A stretch of 59,631 bases of DNA from Alphaproteobacteria bacterium (lineage in GTDB: Bacteria > Pseudomonadota > Alphaproteobacteria > Caulobacterales > Parvularculaceae), in the NCBI GenBank assembly GCA_030433215.1, contig JAUIMC010000022.1, positions 1 to 59,631 on the forward strand, given 5' to 3'. The translations under genes were made by a program, and so were the position numbers. The first letter of the stretch is position 1, and each line of letters begins with the position of its first letter. Shown here one piece after another: positions 9,777-17,033 of the stretch. The notes beneath the pieces were generated by a model. It searched no databases. It worked only from the letters and a program-made list of their open reading frames with translations, and had not been told where the DNA came from.

Positions 9777-10832
9777 TCAGGCGACGGCTTCGCTTCCGGC
9801 GGCCGCGTCTTCCGCCCTGCCTCTTAAGGCGTCATAGAGCGCCTCTGCCCGCGCCAGGAGCGTGGGGTTGCAGGCCGCCGCATCGCCTCGCTGAGGCGCC
9901 CTGAAAAGCGTTTTCGGCGCAGCGCCTTCAAGGCCACAAAGGCGTTCGAGCGACGCCCAGCTATGCGTTTCGGCGCAGAGCGCTTCATAGCTGACAAACA
10001 CGCAATCGGCCGGGGCGTTTTCGTTCAGCCAGGAATAGGTCCGCACCCATAGATCAAGCCAGTAGTCGATGGATAAGGCGTCGCTTTCTAAAGCGCTCTC
10101 TGTCCCGAAGCGGAATGGGCGGTGATCGGCGCCGAATTCATGATGCGCGAGCCAGCGCATATAACTCAACGCGAATTCATCCTTTTCATGAATATCAAGA
10201 AATCGCCGGTGCTGGCGCAACAAGGACGTGGCGTGCGCGGCGGGCTTGCGGAACGGAATGAGGATCACGGCGTTCGGGAATGCGGCGCGGATTGCGGGAA
10301 GGCGAAGAATATTATTGTTGTTCTTGGAGAGATAGCGTTCCGCCGGCGCATCTGCGGATTTCAAAATCGCGGCCACATAATCACGGAAAGCGTTGATGTC
10401 ATCCGTCGAAGGCGAATGCGGGCAAAGGCTTTCAGGCCTGATATAGGCGTCCGCGCAGAAAACCCGCCAGAAAACTTCGTCCAGGCATTCAGGCGAATCC
10501 GCATTGACGAAGACGCCGTCGCCATGAGCGCGTTCGCGCGGCGCATCAGCCTTGCCCTGTCCGGCAACGAGTTTCCACAGATTAGGCGCGAGGACAAACG
10601 GCATGTCGCGATATTGCAGGGAGCGGAACGCGCCGGTTTCGTGAAGACGGCGCATGAGCAGCGTCGTGCCGGAACGGGCAAGGCCGGAAACGAAAACATG
10701 CCGGCCGCTTGCGACGGCGGCGCCGTCCGCTTGGCTGATTTGCTGGTCGATGTCGAACATGGTTTCGCCCGCCGCGCGGTTTGCCAGCGCCAGCCGGTGC
10801 AGCAGCCTGTCGAGGGCGGAAAAATCATTCAT
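9777..10832 (-). CDS. Sulfotransferase family protein
   Basis: Predicted to transfer sulfate from PAPS to an unknown acceptor. Near residue 45 it has the 5'-phosphosulfate loop (VSGLARSGTTLLMRRL) and near residue 195 the second PAPS site (FPNAVILIPFRKPAAHATSLL); the 351-residue length fits bacterial sulfotransferases. The ATG at 10832 overlaps the upstream small membrane gene by 8 bases and was preferred to the longer frame starting at 10910, whose extra residues are the shadow of that gene. Last gene of the minus-strand cluster with the arylsulfotransferase-like protein. The acceptor could be a glycan, lipid or protein; nothing in the sequence decides. Confidence 0.85.
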   Translation of the reverse strand: MNDFSALDRLLHRLALANRAAGETMFDIDQQISQADGAAVASGRHVFVSGLARSGTTLLMRRLHETGAFRSLQYRDMPFVLAPNLWKLVAGQGKADAPRERAHGDGVFVNADSPECLDEVFWRVFCADAYIRPESLCPHSPSTDDINAFRDYVAAILKSADAPAERYLSKNNNNILRLPAIRAAFPNAVILIPFRKPAAHATSLLRQHRRFLDIHEKDEFALSYMRWLAHHEFGADHRPFRFGTESALESDALSIDYWLDLWVRTYSWLNENAPADCVFVSYEALCAETHSWASLERLCGLEGAAPKTLFRAPQRGDAAACNPTLLARAEALYDALRGRAEDAAAGSEAVA

Positions 10833-11196
10833 GGGCAAGCCTGGCGCGCGCCATCCAGAAGACCATGGAAACGCCGGCGCATAAGACCGCGCCGAAGGGG
10901 GACAGAACAAACGCGCCGAACGAACCGGAAACCGCGTTCAGGAGGATGATAAGCCCGGCGGCGATCGCCAGGATCAAGGCCAGCAGGAGGCCGACGCCCA
11001 CAGACGCGCGCAGCATCCGCCGCGCATAAGCCGGGAGAATTCTTTCTTTCCAGTGTTCGGATATGCGCCGGGAGCGCAGCGTCGCCACGGCTCTGCGCGA
11101 CACGGCCAGGTAATCATGCAGGGGCTTTTGCAGCGGAAGCCTTGCCGCCGCTTCCACCAGCGCTGCGCAAAACAACAGCGCCAGCGCGATATTCAT
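10825..11196 (-). CDS. Small membrane protein of the sulfotransferase cluster
   Basis: A 123-residue protein with an N-terminal hydrophobic helix (MNIALALLFCAALVEAAA), a basic middle part, and two adjacent hydrophobic segments near residues 65-85 and 92-112. I recognise no named family. The ATG at 11196 overlaps the preceding gene's stop by 4 bases (ATGA) and its own end overlaps the sulfotransferase start by 8 bases, so it belongs to the same coupled operon. Longer upstream starts in this frame only cover the previous gene. Possibly a membrane anchor or scaffold for the sulfotransferase; that is inference. Confidence 0.7.
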   Translation of the reverse strand: MNIALALLFCAALVEAAARLPLQKPLHDYLAVSRRAVATLRSRRISEHWKERILPAYARRMLRASVGVGLLLALILAIAAGLIILLNAVSGSFGAFVLSPFGAVLCAGVSMVFWMARARLAHE

Positions 11197-11420
11197 GAAA
11201 CCGGGTTCCCGTCTGCGTCCGGCGCTGCGCTTTTCTTCCGGGTCTTTTTGAAGAGCCGTTTCAGCGGATACCAGATGACGGCGAGCACGGTCATGAAGAA
11301 CGCGCCGATAACGCCGAGCACGACGGCGATTACGCCGGCGCCGGCGCCCGGCCCGATATAGGCGAGGGCGGGCGTGGCCGACATCAGGAGCATGAAAAGA
11401 CATGAGGCTATAAGGCGCAT
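11193..11420 (-). CDS. Small secreted/membrane protein with YIGPGAGAG motif
   Basis: A 75-residue protein with an N-terminal signal-like segment ending at TPALA, followed by YIGPGAGAG, one strongly hydrophobic helix and a basic cytoplasmic-type tail (WYPLKRLFKKTRKK). After cleavage, Tyr-Ile-Gly-Pro-Gly would be the mature N-terminus. The glycine/proline entry followed by a helix and Lys/Arg tail recalls small proteins seen beside sulfotransferase or phosphodiesterase genes in other proteobacteria (from memory, not searched). It overlaps the arylsulfotransferase-like gene by 13 bases and the next gene by 4. Confidence 0.7.
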   Translation of the reverse strand: MRLIASCLFMLLMSATPALAYIGPGAGAGVIAVVLGVIGAFFMTVLAVIWYPLKRLFKKTRKKSAAPDADGNPVS

Positions 11421-12766
11421 TGTTCATCTCCGAGGTCGCTGACAGCATCCGGCGCCATCCACTGAAGCTCCGAAATCACATATCGGCGGGCCGGATCATC
11501 CGCATCGAGATTGACGGCTTCGAAAACCACATCGCCTTCCGGACCTGTTTCAAAAACGCGCCCTTGCTGCGGGCTTGTGATCGCGATGGCGCCGCCGGGC
11601 AGGCGTTGCTGTTTGCCGCGGATGCGCGTGTAAAATCCGTTCTCGCGGCCGTCGAAAGCGGTGCGCACCGCCATGGAGCCGGGGTCGAGCGTGACAATCT
11701 CGCTGTAGTCGCGGCTCATGCGATTGTTAAAAATCATAATATCGCCGTCCGGCCCCCAGTCGGGGTCATGCTGACGCTGGGTGGCGCCAATGCGCCACCA
11801 TTTGATCTTCAGAGTGTCGGGATCAAGGATAAAGACAAGGTTAAGCGAGCGGGCGCTTAACAGGAGGTCGCCCGGCGTGAATTGCGGATAGGCGCCTGAA
11901 TAGGCGGCGGGCAGCGGATCCACATCATTGAGATGGTGTTTCTGGGGCAGCCATTCGCCGGCTGTGTTCCGGTCATTGGCGTTGATGGAATTGTCGTGCA
12001 GCCTGCGCAGTTCGAGAATTTCGACCGACGGATTGGCTTCGATCATCTCGTCCGTCGTGATGGCGCGCAAGATCGCGCCGGTTTCGGCGTCAACCTGCGC
12101 GATCCCGTCGCCGAGCAGCGTCCAGACGGTTTTCTGAGCGTCATCGAGCGTGACCGCGCGATAAAAGCTTCCGGGCGTGCTCCATACAGACCTTCCGCAG
12201 GCGTCTATCCGTTGCAGGGAAACGCTGCCGTCGAAGGTGTAAATCAGGGAGCCGTCATCGAGCCTGGCGACGCCATGCACGAACTTGCGGTGTTTCGATC
12301 TCGGTTTGAATTCATCAACGCCGTATTCTTCCAGCAGTTGAACTTTGACGACTTCGAGATCCGGAGAGAGCAGGAGCGCTGCATTTTCGATCTCGCCGTT
12401 CAGTTTGAATGCGCCGGCGATGAGGCGCCATCCCGGCGTCAGGCGTTCGTGGTCCGCCCGGATCAAAAGCCCCTCGAGCTCAATGCCCGGGGCCGTCCGG
12501 ATCGGGTCGAAAGACGTCAGATCGGTCTCGGCGTCCTGTTCCACATAGAACTGGGCGTCCTTGTAGGCGCCGCTCGCCAGGGCCGAGAGCTCGGCGTAAA
12601 CCTCTTTGGCGGTGAACGGAAAAGCCGCGAACTCATAGGCCGCGTTTTCCAGAACGCCGCCGCGTTTGCCGACCCCGCCCACGGCGAAGGAAGCGAGCGT
12701 CATGGTGCTGATCACCCACAACAGGATGATCAGGATCGTCTGGCGCGTTTTCGGGTTTGAAATCAC
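11408..12766 (-). CDS. Arylsulfotransferase-like (ASST) membrane-anchored protein
   Basis: About 452 residues, with an N-terminal membrane helix (about residues 8-28) and a beta-propeller-like body outside the membrane. Residues near 255-350 match the ASST pattern: HHLNDVDPLP, PGDLLLSARSLNLVFILDP, an Ile-Lys-Trp-Trp-Arg strand, then QHDPDW and IFNNRMSRDYSEIVTLDP. ASST enzymes move sulfate between phenolic donors and acceptors in the periplasm, but many relatives are uncharacterised. The GTG at 12766, just before the membrane helix, was chosen; upstream codons in frame look non-coding. First of the four coupled genes. Confidence 0.75.
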   Translation of the reverse strand: MISNPKTRQTILIILLWVISTMTLASFAVGGVGKRGGVLENAAYEFAAFPFTAKEVYAELSALASGAYKDAQFYVEQDAETDLTSFDPIRTAPGIELEGLLIRADHERLTPGWRLIAGAFKLNGEIENAALLLSPDLEVVKVQLLEEYGVDEFKPRSKHRKFVHGVARLDDGSLIYTFDGSVSLQRIDACGRSVWSTPGSFYRAVTLDDAQKTVWTLLGDGIAQVDAETGAILRAITTDEMIEANPSVEILELRRLHDNSINANDRNTAGEWLPQKHHLNDVDPLPAAYSGAYPQFTPGDLLLSARSLNLVFILDPDTLKIKWWRIGATQRQHDPDWGPDGDIMIFNNRMSRDYSEIVTLDPGSMAVRTAFDGRENGFYTRIRGKQQRLPGGAIAITSPQQGRVFETGPEGDVVFEAVNLDADDPARRYVISELQWMAPDAVSDLGDEQCAL

Positions 12767-12879
12767 GGGGCGTTCGTCAATAGCCGCTGGAGGGGCGCCT
12801 GGCGAAGTCGGACCGTCAGCGCATACCGACCCGAACTGGCGTGGTCCGGCCAGCTTGCGCAAACATGCTGAATATGGCG

Positions 12880-13296
12880 TTAAATCCCGCGGAGTCCCGC
12901 TGGTCTGAAGCGCCAGTAGACAAGCCCCGCCAGGCCGAGAATCAGCGCCATGCCCGGTTCCGGCGCGTCCACGGGCGGTTCTTCCGGCTCCTCCGGCTCG
13001 TCGCACTCCTCGTCGTCGGGATTGTCCTCATCGCAGGGCGGCTCCGCCGGCGGAATGTAGACAGGCGGCACGATCACCGGCGGGAACCCGCCCCAATGGG
13101 GGTCGTAGAGCGGCGGGCGCGGCGGTTCGCTCTCACCTGCCGGCGGCGCCGTCGGAAGGGGGTCTGTTGGCGGAACCCGCCGCGTTTCCAGTGGGGCGAC
13201 CGGATTATATCCGGCGAGCCGGGTCGGAACCGGACGGGGCGCTAAAAAGACTCGGCGGCGGCCCTCCGGGGCCCGTCTCCGCCACAGCAGCCGCAA
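12880..13296 (-). CDS. PEP-CTERM-like C-terminal frame, probably continuation of the upstream ORF
   Basis: This frame encodes a proline-rich stretch (many PP, VPP, IPP), a very acidic Asp/Glu/Pro linker and a C-terminus of the form APEPG, then a short hydrophobic helix, then Arg-rich WRFRPAGLR. That three-part ending is the PEP-CTERM sorting signal recognised by exosortase. The frame has no ATG or GTG start, only a TTG at 13296, and no signal peptide of its own. It overlaps the 75-residue ORF at 13242-13469; a -1 shift at the T5 run there would join them into about 196 residues. Alternatives: a frameshift mutation or a homopolymer sequencing error. No exosortase gene is in this window. Confidence 0.6.
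   Translation of the reverse strand: MRLLWRRRAPEGRRRVFLAPRPVPTRLAGYNPVAPLETRRVPPTDPLPTAPPAGESEPPRPPLYDPHWGGFPPVIVPPVYIPPAEPPCDEDNPDDEECDEPEEPEEPPVDAPEPGMALILGLAGLVYWRFRPAGLRGI
13242..13248 (-). other. Candidate -1 slippage site at a stop codon
   Basis: On the minus strand a C is followed by five T, then AG: frame 0 reads TCT TTT TAG. A one-base backward slip of the Phe codon keeps a perfect TTT pairing and reads TTA GCG next, entering the PEP-CTERM frame. The run could equally be a place where one T was lost by mutation or miscalled. No dedicated downstream pseudoknot was identified by eye. Confidence 0.4.
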
Positions 13297-13469
13297 TTGA
13301 CGACGATGTCATTGCGGATATCGCCCACGGCGCGCGCCTGCCAGGCGGCGAACTCCTCGTCGGTCATGACGCCGTCGTCGCGTCCGCCGCCGAATTCGCC
13401 CCCCGTCCACAAAAGCGCCGCCGCGATGATGATCGCCGCTATAATGTTATGGATGCCGTTGCCCAACAT
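13242..13469 (-). CDS. Small protein with N-terminal membrane helix; likely N-terminal half of the PEP-CTERM protein
   Basis: The 75-residue frame starts with ATG preceded by a good ribosome site (GAGGTGAG, five bases upstream). It encodes a hydrophobic N-terminal helix (IIAAIIIAAALLW), a glycine-rich turn, an acidic helical stretch (MTDEEFAAWQARA) and a short Cys-Gly cluster (NCGCCGG) before ending at TAG. The stop sits directly after a TTT codon in a run of five T. The downstream frame lacks a start but carries the sorting signal, so this ORF may be the front half of one protein. Function unknown. Confidence 0.55.
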   Translation of the reverse strand: MLGNGIHNIIAAIIIAAALLWTGGEFGGGRDDGVMTDEEFAAWQARAVGDIRNDIVVNCGCCGGDGPRRAAAESF

Positions 13470-13880
13470 ATCTCACCTCGAATCGCCTCTCCGCGCCGGT
13501 CTCCGGCATCAAGGCCGAACCGGCCCTGCCTCCGCTTCCCGGACAGGCTTTTCCGACAGCACTCACACAAGACTTGTGCCAGAATCGCCCGCCCCTCTGG
13601 CTAGGGCGTGAAAGGGAAAATGATTGAAAAACAATGCGTTGATATGATTTTGATGGGGCTGTGGAGAAAGGCGGGACAAGGGCGGCGACAGGGCCGGCGC
13701 CGCGGCTGTGCCGTTTCGGCGCCCCCGGAACCGGAAAATCCGCCGGATTCAGGGCTCCGTCTACCCAACCCGCCCCCGGCGTGATAGGAATCGTTAACGG
13801 CGTTTAACCAGGGGGGAAGTCGCGGAACGCGCCGGGTTTCGCGGGATAAGGCTTCCTGAGTACGGCTCCCTTCGCGGGGA
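13470..13880 (+). other. Intergenic region without a convincing gene
   Basis: About 410 bases between the divergent PEP-CTERM-like ORF and the lysozyme gene. Open frames exist on the minus strand but have Arg/Pro/Ser-rich shadow-like content and no ribosome site. It should hold divergent promoters. A pair of TTAA boxes separated by 6 bases (13794-13807), the second continuing as TTAACCAG, resembles a CtrA site (TTAA-N7-TTAA) with one base too few. Confidence 0.4.
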
Positions 13881-13910
13881 GTGAAGGCCAGAGGGGTTCG
13901 AACGGGTCTG

Positions 13911-14882
13911 ATGCGGACGGGAGAGACCGGGCTCAATCTGATCAAGGGGTATGAGGGCTTGCGCATGTCTGCGCATTACGCCCCGACGGAGCAATGGACC
14001 GTGGGCTACGGCCATACCGGATCCGCGCGCCATGGCATGAGCGTCACCGAAGGCGACGCCGAGCGCCTGCTGAAGGAAGATGTCGGGCCCATTGAACAGC
14101 TCATCGGCGACACGGTCCGCGCCCCGCTCAATCAGAACGAACATGACGCGCTTGTCTCGCTGATCTTCAATATCGGCGAAGACAATTGGCGCCGCTCCAC
14201 GGTGCTCCGCAAGCTGAACGCCGGCGACAAGCTTGGCGCTGCAAATGCGTTTGAACTCTGGAGTAAAGCATTCGTCAGCAATGAGCTGGTGACGCTGGAC
14301 GGTCTTGTGCGTCGGCGCGCGGCGGAGAAGTCGCTCTTTTTGATGCCGACCGATGCGGCGCTGGTTGTTCCGAGTTCGGACGTTCATCCGGCTGCGGAAT
14401 GCGAACCGGAATATGTTTCCGAGCATGTCTTAAACGCCAAACCGATCGTTGATTTTGACGACTACAAGTCCGACGAGAAAAAAGCGCTGTCACCGGAAGA
14501 ACGCGCGGCGCGGACCCGCGCCCTGTTTGCGGCGACCCAGGCGCTTGGCGGCGATCCCTCGAAGATGATCATTTCAAAAGCCGAAGAGCGCGCCGACATG
14601 GGCGTAACCGTCGGCGCGCTGCTGGCCGGGCTCCTTGCTTTCGCTATGACAGGCGTCGGCGCCATCCTGCTGCTCGGCCAGGAAGCGCCGGGCGTTGCGG
14701 AAGCTATAGGGCTCTCCTATGAGCGGTTCACGACGATCTTCGAGAATCTGCCGATCTGGCTTGCCGGGCTTGGTGCGGCCATGTCCTATTTCATCCTCTA
14801 TATTCTCGTGAAGCGCGCCGCGCGGCACGATCTGAAGCGCCAGCGGGCGAGAGATCTGGCGCGGCTGCGCGTCGCGGAATAG
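13911..14882 (+). CDS. GH24 lysozyme-like protein with C-terminal membrane helices
   Basis: The N-terminal 140 residues match phage-type GH24 muramidase: LIKGYEGLR holds the catalytic Glu (about residue 15), and QWTVGYGHTG matches the Thr/Gly substrate region, followed by NEHDALVSLIFNIG. The Asp usually found ten positions after the Glu is Ala here (HYAPTEQWT). A linker, then two hydrophobic segments (about residues 228-255 and 283-305) and a basic tail, suggest a membrane-tethered cell-wall enzyme or binding protein, not a phage lysin. Start is uncertain: ATG 13911 was used; a GTG at 13881 is also in frame, and neither has an ideal ribosome site. Confidence 0.8.
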   Translation: MRTGETGLNLIKGYEGLRMSAHYAPTEQWTVGYGHTGSARHGMSVTEGDAERLLKEDVGPIEQLIGDTVRAPLNQNEHDALVSLIFNIGEDNWRRSTVLRKLNAGDKLGAANAFELWSKAFVSNELVTLDGLVRRRAAEKSLFLMPTDAALVVPSSDVHPAAECEPEYVSEHVLNAKPIVDFDDYKSDEKKALSPEERAARTRALFAATQALGGDPSKMIISKAEERADMGVTVGALLAGLLAFAMTGVGAILLLGQEAPGVAEAIGLSYERFTTIFENLPIWLAGLGAAMSYFILYILVKRAARHDLKRQRARDLARLRVAE

Positions 14883-14932
14883 GGCGGAAGACGGGGCTGA
14901 ATACTGGACGGGACGCCCCTATATACGGGTCC

Positions 14933-15364
14933 ATGACGCTGCATCTCATCAAGCTTTGCGCCGGCGCCGAGAGCGTCGACGATCTTGCCGACCGCATCGC
15001 GCATCGCGCCGCCGTCAATGAAAAGGCAGGCGCCGGCCGCATCCACGATCACATGACACGCATGCATCCGCGCCGCGAGACGGAGCTACTGGGCGGCGGC
15101 TCTCTTTACTGGGTGATCAAGGGCGTCATTCTCGCCCGGCAGAAAATCCTCGGCTTTGAAAGAAGAACGGGCAAGGACGGCATAGAAAGAACTGCGGTGC
15201 TTCTCGATCCGGCTTATGTGCTGACCGAGGCGCGCCCTCGCCGGGCTTTTCAGGGCTGGCGTTATCTTGAAGGCGAGGATGCGCCGCGGGATTTAAAAAA
15301 AGGCGCGCAAAAAGGGCCGCCGCCGGAACTGGGACGCGAACTTGCGGAGCTGGGGCTGTTATGA
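14933..15364 (+). CDS. DUF1489 family protein
   Basis: A 143-residue cytoplasmic protein beginning MTLHLIKLCAGAESVDDL, with HMTRMHPRRETELLGGGSLYWVIKG in two conserved blocks and RRAFQGWRYLEGEDAP near the end. This pattern fits DUF1489, an alphaproteobacterial family of unknown function. The last bases overlap the next gene start by 4 (ATGA context), suggesting coupling. No catalytic motif beyond the conserved Arg, His and Trp residues can be named. Confidence 0.85.
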   Translation: MTLHLIKLCAGAESVDDLADRIAHRAAVNEKAGAGRIHDHMTRMHPRRETELLGGGSLYWVIKGVILARQKILGFERRTGKDGIERTAVLLDPAYVLTEARPRRAFQGWRYLEGEDAPRDLKKGAQKGPPPELGRELAELGLL

Positions 15365-16140
15365 TGTCGCCGTTGAAAATGAGCGTGATCGGCGCTGGCG
15401 CTGCTGCGGCGGCCGGCGTCACCGTGGTCACGCAGACGCTGCCTAATAAAGAGACGGAACGCCTTTCACATGCTTCGGCATGGGAGGTTTGCCTAAAAAG
15501 CGATCTGTCGTTTTTCGCGGACATACCGGCTGAGTGTTATTCCCATGAACAGGTCCGCAACATGGCGAATGCGCCGCTGGTGGACCGCCAGGGCGCGCGG
15601 GTGAGCGTTTCCATGACGCACCCCACCGATATGAGCGCCGACCCGGTCGAGGTCGGCACTTGCCGCGACTACCGCAAGGCTAGTTCCGACGGATGGTATG
15701 CGCTGACCTCCCGCGAGATGCGCCGGGAAGCGTATTTCATCCGCGCTTGCGGAACCCTCGCCATGCTGAGCGAAGCGCAACAGGCGGAACACGCTTATTT
15801 CGATAATGGCTCGCCGCGTTCGGAAGAGGTGGCGGCGCTTGCCTCGACTATGACATTCGGCGAGAGGGCGCCGTCCGGCGCGGTGCGCGCCGACAGGAGC
15901 GAGGACTATGTCTGGCGGGTCAGCGGCGGCGATTTTTCCGTCGCCATTCATGAAATCGCCAATGCCGATTTCGACAATGACGGCGTTGAGGAAATTCTCG
16001 CCTTTACCGCCGGCGCGCCTGAGGGCGGCACGGCGGCCTTTTATGAGACAGGGCTCTTGGAAAAGGACGCCGCCAATGCCGCGCTCGCCTTTACGCCTTT
16101 GTCTTTCAAAGGAAACGAGCCCGGCAGGGCGGGCGGCTGA
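15361..16140 (+). CDS. Hypothetical membrane-anchored/exported protein
   Basis: The 259-residue protein starts with a short hydrophobic Ala/Gly/Val helix (about residues 7-25), so it is probably anchored or exported. The body has four later cysteines that could pair outside the cytoplasm, and a segment NADFDNDGVEEILAFT resembling the Asp-rich FG-GAP/EF-hand-like calcium loop of repeat proteins. I recognise no family. It overlaps the DUF1489 stop by 4 bases, so the two may be co-expressed. Confidence 0.65.
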   Translation: MMSPLKMSVIGAGAAAAAGVTVVTQTLPNKETERLSHASAWEVCLKSDLSFFADIPAECYSHEQVRNMANAPLVDRQGARVSVSMTHPTDMSADPVEVGTCRDYRKASSDGWYALTSREMRREAYFIRACGTLAMLSEAQQAEHAYFDNGSPRSEEVAALASTMTFGERAPSGAVRADRSEDYVWRVSGGDFSVAIHEIANADFDNDGVEEILAFTAGAPEGGTAAFYETGLLEKDAANAALAFTPLSFKGNEPGRAGG

Positions 16141-16205
16141 AAAGTTCCCGCCCGCGGGTATTTTTTTGCTGGCGGCGGGGCTTGGTCTTGGACGCCCGGC
16201 GGCGG

Positions 16206-17033
16206 ATGACTATGATGGAGCCGATTCTGGATTTTGAAGAGATTTCAGGGAGAAACAGGGCCTTGGCGCTTTTGAGAAACACCTGCGCAGCGATGGCGTT
16301 TGCGTTCATGGCGGCTTGCGCGTCGTTCCCGGGCGGGGGCGGCGGCGAAGAGCCGCTGACGGCGTCCGCGCAGGAAATCGAAGAGGCGCATATGCAGGTC
16401 GCGTCTCTGGAAGCGGAGGTGGCGCGCCTGAAGTCCCAGAATGCGCGTCTCGCCAATGAAGTGCTCGCCCTCCAGCGCGCGCGCGATCGCGTCTCTGCGG
16501 CGCAAGCGCCGGCGTCCTCCGTAGAGGATGCCGCGCCCGAGATTCGCGTCGATCCGAGACCGGAGAACACGGCCCGGACCGAAGAGGCGCCGCGTCCGAA
16601 AGCGGTGGTCGACGACGCCGCCTCGCCGGCGCTCGCCAAGACGGACGTTCCCGTGGAAACCTCGCCGCGACTCGTGCAGCCGACTTTTGCCTCCAATGAA
16701 ACCGTCTTTGAAAACGAAGCGGAGAACGGCGACATCAAAACCGAGAGCGTTTTGTTCGGGGTTCATCTCGCATCCTACCGCCATGTGGAAGAGGCGAGGA
16801 CGGGCTGGCGCAAGCTCCAGCGTGAAAACCCCGACCAGCTCGGCCTTCTGGAGCCGCGGGTCGAAGCCGTTATGGTTGAAGGCAAGGGCAAGTTCCTGCG
16901 TCTTATCGGCGGGGGCTTCGCGGCGCGCGACAAGGCGGAAGCCTTATGCGGTCAGCTCAAGGCGAACGGTCTGTTCTGCTCGGTTGAAAGTTTTGAGGGC
17001 GAGCGCCTCTCTCTGGCCGAAAACAGCGGCTAG
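16206..17033 (+). CDS. SPOR-domain lipoprotein
   Basis: A 275-residue protein. A hydrophobic N-terminal segment ends at AFMAACAS, a lipobox-like site giving a lipid-anchored Cys. A coiled coil of about 45 residues follows (QVASLEAEVARLKSQNARL), then a Pro/Ala/Glu-rich linker and a C-terminal SPOR domain from about residue 185 (FGVHLASYRHVEEARTGW to SVESFEGE). SPOR domains bind denuded peptidoglycan at division sites. The ATG at 16206 was preferred to an upstream TTG. Its stop is interlocked with that of the convergent chaperone gene. Confidence 0.75.
   Translation: MTMMEPILDFEEISGRNRALALLRNTCAAMAFAFMAACASFPGGGGGEEPLTASAQEIEEAHMQVASLEAEVARLKSQNARLANEVLALQRARDRVSAAQAPASSVEDAAPEIRVDPRPENTARTEEAPRPKAVVDDAASPALAKTDVPVETSPRLVQPTFASNETVFENEAENGDIKTESVLFGVHLASYRHVEEARTGWRKLQRENPDQLGLLEPRVEAVMVEGKGKFLRLIGGGFAARDKAEALCGQLKANGLFCSVESFEGERLSLAENSG

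Noticed and set aside
13794-13807. CtrA box upstream of the lysozyme gene
   Set aside because: The two TTAA halves are 6 bases apart and not 7, so it is noted only as a weak resemblance.
13601-13966. 121-codon minus-strand ORF in the gap before the lysozyme gene
   Set aside because: Ser/Pro/Arg-rich composition, overlaps the start of the opposite gene, no ribosome site.
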